From Anaerolineales bacterium (lineage in GTDB: Bacteria; Chloroflexota; Anaerolineae; Anaerolineales; Villigracilaceae): 64,000 nt of DNA. Within the stretch, counting starts at the first letter, position 1, and the number at the start of each line of letters is the position of its first letter. Of this stretch, positions 59,184 to 64,000 are shown in pieces. The notes beneath the pieces were generated by a model. It was given only the letters and a program-made list of their open reading frames with translations, was not told the DNA's origin and ran no database searches. The position numbers and the translations under genes are program-made. Location of the stretch: contig JABTTV010000001.1 of the NCBI GenBank assembly GCA_015075725.1, positions 3,397,223-3,461,222 of the forward strand, read 5' to 3'.

Positions 59184-61682
59184 TTATTCTCTATCGGAAC
59201 GAAGTCCAAGCGATCCAATGATTGATTGTAATCTCTCGATATGTAATTCAATATCCACACCATTTGGTACTTGCCAAGTGGTATCCGTATGGTGTGATTT
59301 GTCCGACCAACCAATCGTGTCTTCCAAGTTTTTTGCATGTCCTACGGTTACACCATTCAATTTACGAAAAGCTTGAAACATTTGTCGGGGATTCTGAAGA
59401 TTGTCCGGCATCGAATTATTATTAATTTTTATATGGGCTTCCCGCATGATAATTTCGCATAAAACCCTTATTCGATCTACTGCTAATTTTCTGTTTTCCT
59501 CATCGCCACCAGACAAATCACGAATCTGGTCAATTTCATCTTTGAACACAATATGTTCTTTGATTCTAGGTCCAGAAGATGTTAGTTTATCAAACTTGTA
59601 ATAAATTGGAGATCGTTCGTAGTTAAGGCTTCTTAAACGATCTGCGGTAGGTTTTAAGTGCGTCAAGACGATAACCTGACGATTTCGATTTCTAAGCAGC
59701 TCTGGAACGACTTTCATCAGGAACGACTCGTGGTGCTCGTCATCCATTGCCTGAACTGGATCGTCAAAAACAATGAATTCGAATGGCGCCTCAGGCGCTA
59801 CGATACTTGGAATATAAACGCTCAAGCCAAGGCAATTCAATTGCGATTGACTCAAAGATGCTGCGGCGTTTAATTCTCTACCAAAAGCAGTGGCTTTAAG
59901 ATTATATTCATCCTTACCCGGTATTAACCCAGTGAATTTCACATCGGGATTTGGCGAAAGCAACCCATACCAGACAAGGATATCCTGTTCTCTTTTTTGA
60001 ACCATTTCTCTTTGACGTTCTAAAATATATCCATCAGCCTGTTGCTGTGATTTTAATATATCTGCATCAAAGTTTCTTGCTCGAATCACTAAATCAAAGT
60101 GTGGTTTCACTGAAAGAAGGTTAATCAAACTAGTAAATATTGCGACTGTCTTTTCGTCTGAAAGTTCCCCTTGCAGAATTGGCTGAAATTCAGTGAAGGT
60201 CTTTGAATATTTTCGTAAACTAATATCTGTTTTGGGGAAAAGATTTGTCAATTCTCGTACAAGAATAACGACAGATTCCACTGATGTTAACGATTCTTCA
60301 GGCGAAAAATCTTGACTTTGCAATGTTTTCACTACTTGTATAAGCTCCGTAACTCTGCTTTTTATCTCCGCAAGTGTTTCAACGCATTCTTTGTTATATT
60401 TTACAAACTCATCAAGCTGTTTCTCTCCTCGAGAAAACATCTTTTTCAGGGTCTGAACTTTTTCAGTCGGAATGACATCAAACCCAACCCTGGGCAATAA
60501 TTCATGAATTGCTATAACCACGTTCTGTAGAAAAGTTAAAGCCCCTCTCAATTTCTGCCGTTTTTCATCCAATTCTTGACCACTCGTAGAGCGGCTATGA
60601 ATCTCAGCCAATTTACTCGCTGACAAGGTGTTTTCTCCACAGAATGGACATTCGACAACTTCGTTCTGTGAATCGCTAATCTCGGCTGACGGATTTACCA
60701 ATGCCAGGCCTTGTCGCCAGAATTCAAGATGTTTTTCGGAATATGTTGCAACCATTACATTTGCTAATTCGCTTGCTGTGGCATACAAATCGTCATTTCT
60801 TTGGGCTAGATCAATGACCTTCTTCGACATCTCTTGTAATATCGTATCTTGATTAGTCAATGGACGATACGGAGTCACGTCAAATAGCTTGCTCATCTCG
60901 AGCAATTGGTGTTCCTTAACGTCTTTCAACAAATCACCAGCACTGTCTGTCAAGCTATCGGTAAGTTGCTTAGCTTTACTGATAATGGTTTGTAAATCAA
61001 CATTCTCATCTACTTCTATTTCTTTCTTTTGCCAGCGTTTGGCGATATCATTTAGTTGAATTTCTTCCAAATCCTTGGATGCTTGTTTTAATTTCTGTTT
61101 TGCTTCAATCACTTTTTGAGGAGGGTTGTTTTTAAATTGATTTTTAGCCTTCTCAAGAACATCTTTGAATTTTGTTAAGTCAGCCAGTCCAAGCGCTTCG
61201 GAAATCGTACGATAGCGATCAATGGGGCGCGCATGAATAAAGTCTTGAATACCATGTTGAACTACTACAGGGCATTGAGCATCCGACGAAACATCCAATG
61301 AGAGGAAATCAGAAACCTCATTTTCGTCAACGAAAAGTTTCATGTCGGTTTCAATTATGCGTCCACGATCATCAATATTCATTATTCTCTTCAGGATATG
61401 AGCAGTGCCATCTCGAAAAGTAACATTTGCCTCAACATACGGCGCATCACCTGTTGGACAACCTTTGTTTATATAACTATCCTTGTATTCATTCTTGCTG
61501 AAGTTATCTCCCTTACGACGACGCTTGGTATATCCATAAAAAAGCCATTCCAGTGCCTCAGCGAAGCTGCTTTTGCCGGAACCATTGCCGCCATAAAAGA
61601 TGGTGATTTTTTCTGAAAATACAATTGGAGCGCTATTTCCAAATGCTCTGAAAAAATGTGGAGTAAGCTCATTGAGGTGCAT
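59184..61682 (-). CDS. Rad50/RecF-like ATPase of the defence operon
   Basis: This 832-residue protein is a split-ATPase with Walker A GGNGSGKSS at 31-39, two coiled-coil arms around a CPFCG zinc hook (Cys345, Cys348), and a C-terminal ATPase half with a Walker B of the form FIVFDDPVQAMDDEH. A last segment of about 90 residues has an Arg-x3-Glu (RVLCE) and later His residues (GHAKN, KSHHTD). It lies immediately upstream of hsdM. RloC and PrrC tRNA-cutting proteins also pair ATPase and nuclease parts with type I systems; whether this C-terminus is such a nuclease is an open guess. Confidence 0.8.
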   Translation of the reverse strand: MHLNELTPHFFRAFGNSAPIVFSEKITIFYGGNGSGKSSFAEALEWLFYGYTKRRRKGDNFSKNEYKDSYINKGCPTGDAPYVEANVTFRDGTAHILKRIMNIDDRGRIIETDMKLFVDENEVSDFLSLDVSSDAQCPVVVQHGIQDFIHARPIDRYRTISEALGLADLTKFKDVLEKAKNQFKNNPPQKVIEAKQKLKQASKDLEEIQLNDIAKRWQKKEIEVDENVDLQTIISKAKQLTDSLTDSAGDLLKDVKEHQLLEMSKLFDVTPYRPLTNQDTILQEMSKKVIDLAQRNDDLYATASELANVMVATYSEKHLEFWRQGLALVNPSAEISDSQNEVVECPFCGENTLSASKLAEIHSRSTSGQELDEKRQKLRGALTFLQNVVIAIHELLPRVGFDVIPTEKVQTLKKMFSRGEKQLDEFVKYNKECVETLAEIKSRVTELIQVVKTLQSQDFSPEESLTSVESVVILVRELTNLFPKTDISLRKYSKTFTEFQPILQGELSDEKTVAIFTSLINLLSVKPHFDLVIRARNFDADILKSQQQADGYILERQREMVQKREQDILVWYGLLSPNPDVKFTGLIPGKDEYNLKATAFGRELNAAASLSQSQLNCLGLSVYIPSIVAPEAPFEFIVFDDPVQAMDDEHHESFLMKVVPELLRNRNRQVIVLTHLKPTADRLRSLNYERSPIYYKFDKLTSSGPRIKEHIVFKDEIDQIRDLSGGDEENRKLAVDRIRVLCEIIMREAHIKINNNSMPDNLQNPRQMFQAFRKLNGVTVGHAKNLEDTIGWSDKSHHTDTTWQVPNGVDIELHIERLQSIIGSLGLRSDRE

Positions 61683-61842
61683 TGTTCCGCTCCTCGAAAA
61701 GCGATGCTAACTTATCTGTCAAGCTTTGTACTTTTTCATCGTCTGACATTTCAAGAGACTGGTTGTAAATATCCAGCAATTCGCGAAGTATTTCGTCTTC
61801 TACATCTTGAATAAATTTTTCAATTATTTGAGAATTCGTCAT
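61669..61842 (-). CDS. Small acidic partner protein (57 aa)
   Basis: A 57-residue acidic helical protein (MTNSQIIEKFIQDVEDEILR onward) has AGGAG seven bases before its ATG and overlaps the ATPase gene by 14 bases. It has no membrane helix. Small proteins before RecF-like ATPases occur in several defence systems, for example as the middle part of three-component systems. It is probably a regulator or antitoxin of the ATPase. Confidence 0.6.
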   Translation of the reverse strand: MTNSQIIEKFIQDVEDEILRELLDIYNQSLEMSDDEKVQSLTDKLASLFEERNNAPQ

Positions 61843-62094
61843 TGAGCCACTCCTGCTGATGTGTTGTCAAAACTAAATGAGCGTTGATTATTCATCCAAC
61901 CAATATGTGCAGTCGGTGGATATCTCCCATCCACTATATGCCTAGTCGCCGGTCTAAAAAAGTCTCATGAAACAATTATAATAGTCGACTTGTGTGATAA
62001 GTATAGACCAGAGAATGATTTTTGTTTCAGTGGGTTTATTTTTCGTTTTCATGTCAACGCATTCGACGAAACTGCTCCTAATAACCGTATGGAT
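61843..62094. other. Gene-free spacer between ATPase unit and Piwi-like gene
   Basis: No supported coding frame or hairpin was seen. Its A+T-rich sequence probably holds the promoter of the small-partner/ATPase/hsd operon on the minus strand and the transcription end of the Piwi-like gene. Confidence 0.4.
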
Positions 62095-64000
62095 TCATTC
62101 TTCTTCAACATCAATATCCGTATTTACTGAGGATCTCATTGAAATATAATCTTCCGTTAAATTATTCGCGAGATGCGATGGTAAGGGGTGCCTTGTAAAG
62201 CCATTTACCCAATGTGATGCGGCAGCGCGCAAGAGGTGGAATGCCCGTGCATATATATCTGGATCGTCCTCTGGCTGCAAAAAAGCTGGAACGACCTCAA
62301 TAAGGGCAGACATCCGAGCGTTGTGTTTATATCCTCCCGAAGCAGTCTCTGAAAATCTGCTCCAGTTATAGGATGGTTGGTAAGAATCAGGCTTTTGGGC
62401 GATGCTGTAATAAGTCCGATCAGCGATTTTGCAAACACCATGACCATACCCAGCTTGGCTCTCCGAGCCCTTTGTTGGGTCGAGCGTCAAATATGCAGGA
62501 ACCTCGCCAAATCGATATCGGATAACACGGATATTCTCGATCTTCCGTGTGTTTCCTCCAACCAAACCATGTGAAGCTGGCAAATAAATAGTGTTGTTAA
62601 GTTTCATGCGGTCGAAACTTATAAGTTTATCCTGTAACCATCCCCAATAGATGCGCCACCCGTTTGAAGGGACAAAAATCAATGTTGGTCGATCTTTTTC
62701 TATTTCTATTATCTGCTCAATAAAGCGTTCTAACACTTGCCCACCCTCAGAACGATTGCCGATGCCCATATGTAATTGAGAACCAGAGTAGGTTCCAAGC
62801 CTCAATCCGGCTTGGAAATAGGACTCCCAAGAAAGAGCGCTAGAATCACCTTTTGCATCAGGCGTTGCTGCTAGTATTTGTTTCTGTCCAACAGTTATTT
62901 TTACTGCAGATGGAAAGAATATAGCCTCTTCTCTAAGTCTTTTTGATCGCAAGGAAACATTCTCCACCTCGAGGTTTAATCCAATTAATTGGGTCCCAGG
63001 TTGTAATCCCACTTCTTCCAACATCTCTGAAAGATCATTGCCCATGTAGCCTAGTTGACGACGAATATCCAAGACAGCGGCATGTGCTTTTGTTTTGATA
63101 AGCGCTTCAGCTTTTTGCTTTTCCTTTTCACTTCCGCTTGTGTCCTCCGGGATAAAAAATTGTGTCAAACGACCAGTTTGAGCAAACGCAAATCGCAAAG
63201 TTCGTTTTGCGTCTCGCATTTGTTCATTTCGTTTTTTTGATGAATAATAATTCTTCAATTCAATTATTGATAAACCTACGGTATCGAAGGGGATTTCTGC
63301 CTGTTCTGCTTTTACTTTATTTACGAGTTCCGATTGCGCGCCTTTTAGGGCCTGTCCAACTCCAATTTCTACAGATAAGTAGTTATTCAATACAGCCCGG
63401 AAAGTTATTGAATAACCACCGCTGGATTGGACGGTAATGCCCTTGGGCTCGAATGGGTCGATATTTTCAATGTTGGCAATACCAAATGCGTCAACAAACT
63501 CCGCCCAAATCGCTTCGGCAGTCTGTCGATACTGATAAAAGACTTCAAACACAATATTTTTTCTTGAACTAAGAGCCACTTGGACCGAATGCCAAATCTC
63601 TTCCCAAGCGACAATGGTCTTGTTTTTGTTTCTATTGGTTCGTGCGAGACTGAGCTTGTCCAAATTTTGGTCAGGCACACGGGCAAGGCCGATGCGCCTT
63701 AATTCTGCATCAACCTGTTCGTGGAGAATCATCAAATCGCCGGGGAATAAACCATCTCCAATCGGGCTTTTCCCTAGCCATCCAATTATTTTATTGTTCA
63801 AAACGCACGACATCTCTGGAGAAGTATTAAAACGATTGGGAGACTCGGCAAACTCTTCGGGTGAAATGAGAGGCTGAGCGCCAATAAATTTTAATAGATC
63901 AGGAAGGTTGTCATCCCATGCTGGCAAATAGATGCCATCAGAATTCCTTTGCGAGAGAATCCTGGTAGCTGCCAACGCTTGCTTTTCAACTACTAAATCA
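62095..64000 (-). CDS. pPIWI-RE-like protein (N-terminally incomplete)
   Basis: The frame is open to the right edge, so only about 634 C-terminal residues are seen; a TTG at 63975 is not the real start. I match it to the pPIWI-RE family (DUF3962/DUF3893) by its general pattern: an IVFEVFYQYR-like stretch in the middle domain, VGLSIIELKNYYSSKKR, an RNase H-like Piwi region with PGTQLIGLNLEVENVS and DRPTLIFVPSNGWRIYW, an R-x-R-x2-E-x-P segment (RYRFGEVPAYL) and the C-terminal TRHPLPSHLA. The family is reported with a restriction-nuclease-like protein and a DinG-type helicase; those would lie beyond the window. The match is from memory. Confidence 0.7.
   Translation of the reverse strand, partial: DLVVEKQALAATRILSQRNSDGIYLPAWDDNLPDLLKFIGAQPLISPEEFAESPNRFNTSPEMSCVLNNKIIGWLGKSPIGDGLFPGDLMILHEQVDAELRRIGLARVPDQNLDKLSLARTNRNKNKTIVAWEEIWHSVQVALSSRKNIVFEVFYQYRQTAEAIWAEFVDAFGIANIENIDPFEPKGITVQSSGGYSITFRAVLNNYLSVEIGVGQALKGAQSELVNKVKAEQAEIPFDTVGLSIIELKNYYSSKKRNEQMRDAKRTLRFAFAQTGRLTQFFIPEDTSGSEKEKQKAEALIKTKAHAAVLDIRRQLGYMGNDLSEMLEEVGLQPGTQLIGLNLEVENVSLRSKRLREEAIFFPSAVKITVGQKQILAATPDAKGDSSALSWESYFQAGLRLGTYSGSQLHMGIGNRSEGGQVLERFIEQIIEIEKDRPTLIFVPSNGWRIYWGWLQDKLISFDRMKLNNTIYLPASHGLVGGNTRKIENIRVIRYRFGEVPAYLTLDPTKGSESQAGYGHGVCKIADRTYYSIAQKPDSYQPSYNWSRFSETASGGYKHNARMSALIEVVPAFLQPEDDPDIYARAFHLLRAAASHWVNGFTRHPLPSHLANNLTEDYISMRSSVNTDIDVEEE

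Noticed and set aside
1..64000. Insertion sequence, transposase, integrase or tRNA attachment site
   Set aside because: No DDE, serine or tyrosine recombinase motif, no tRNA-like sequence and no terminal inverted repeats were recognised, so element boundaries cannot be given.

Overview
The window looks like bacterial DNA from the phylum Chloroflexota, probably class Anaerolineae. This is an inference. It rests on secreted proteins with long TPTP-type linkers (14067-14246 and the lipoprotein at 26043), the mix of replication and conjugation proteins, and a GC content a little above 50 percent. No rRNA or tRNA gene was seen, and no insertion sequence or CRISPR array. The window behaves like an accessory region (integrative element, plasmid or genomic island) made of several blocks.

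Block 1 (1-12 kb) is a copper and redox island on the plus strand. It holds the end of an lgt-like gene, a methyltransferase, a cupredoxin, YHS and HMA metal-binding proteins, a DoxX membrane protein, a Tat-exported multicopper oxidase, a PCYCGC lipoprotein, two CuA-site proteins (one fused to a c-type cytochrome), a NapH/NosR-like ferredoxin, and a small anchored protein with an in-frame TGA. That TGA is most simply read as selenocysteine. On the minus strand follow a two-component system with a methionine-rich sensor loop and a methionine-rich PepSY protein. The PepSY and multicopper-oxidase promoters share a 16/19 operator-like sequence.

Block 2 (12-34 kb, minus strand) is a conjugation-type locus: VirB4-like, TraG/VirD4-like and VirB11/CpaF-like ATPases, a ParA/CpaE-like ATPase, a CpaB/RcpC-like SAF protein and several small membrane proteins. 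Two cargo units split it. One is a luxC-luxE-membrane protein cassette bracketed by a 38-bp imperfect direct repeat. The other is a plus-strand broad-spectrum mercury operon: merR, merA, a CopZ-like chaperone, merE, a thioredoxin-like lipoprotein, a TlpA-like protein, merB and a ccdA-like gene, driven by a classical 19-bp-spacer MerR promoter.

Block 3 (35-50 kb, plus strand) is a plasmid- or phage-like housekeeping module: Toprim primase, SSB, a DnaN-like sliding clamp, RadC, an Api92-like protein, a long run of unknown small proteins, an HNH endonuclease, a methyltransferase-SNF2 helicase fusion and a zinc-ribbon protein. Perfect hairpins punctuate its intergenic gaps. A cluster of inverted repeats lies just upstream at 34.8-35.5 kb.

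Block 4 (50-64 kb, minus strand, more A+T-rich) is a defence island: a DUF2130 nuclease-like protein, a DUF45 metallopeptidase, type I restriction-modification HsdR/HsdS/HsdM, a Rad50/RecF-like ATPase with a 57-residue partner, and at the right edge the C-terminal part of a protein resembling the prokaryotic Piwi family pPIWI-RE.
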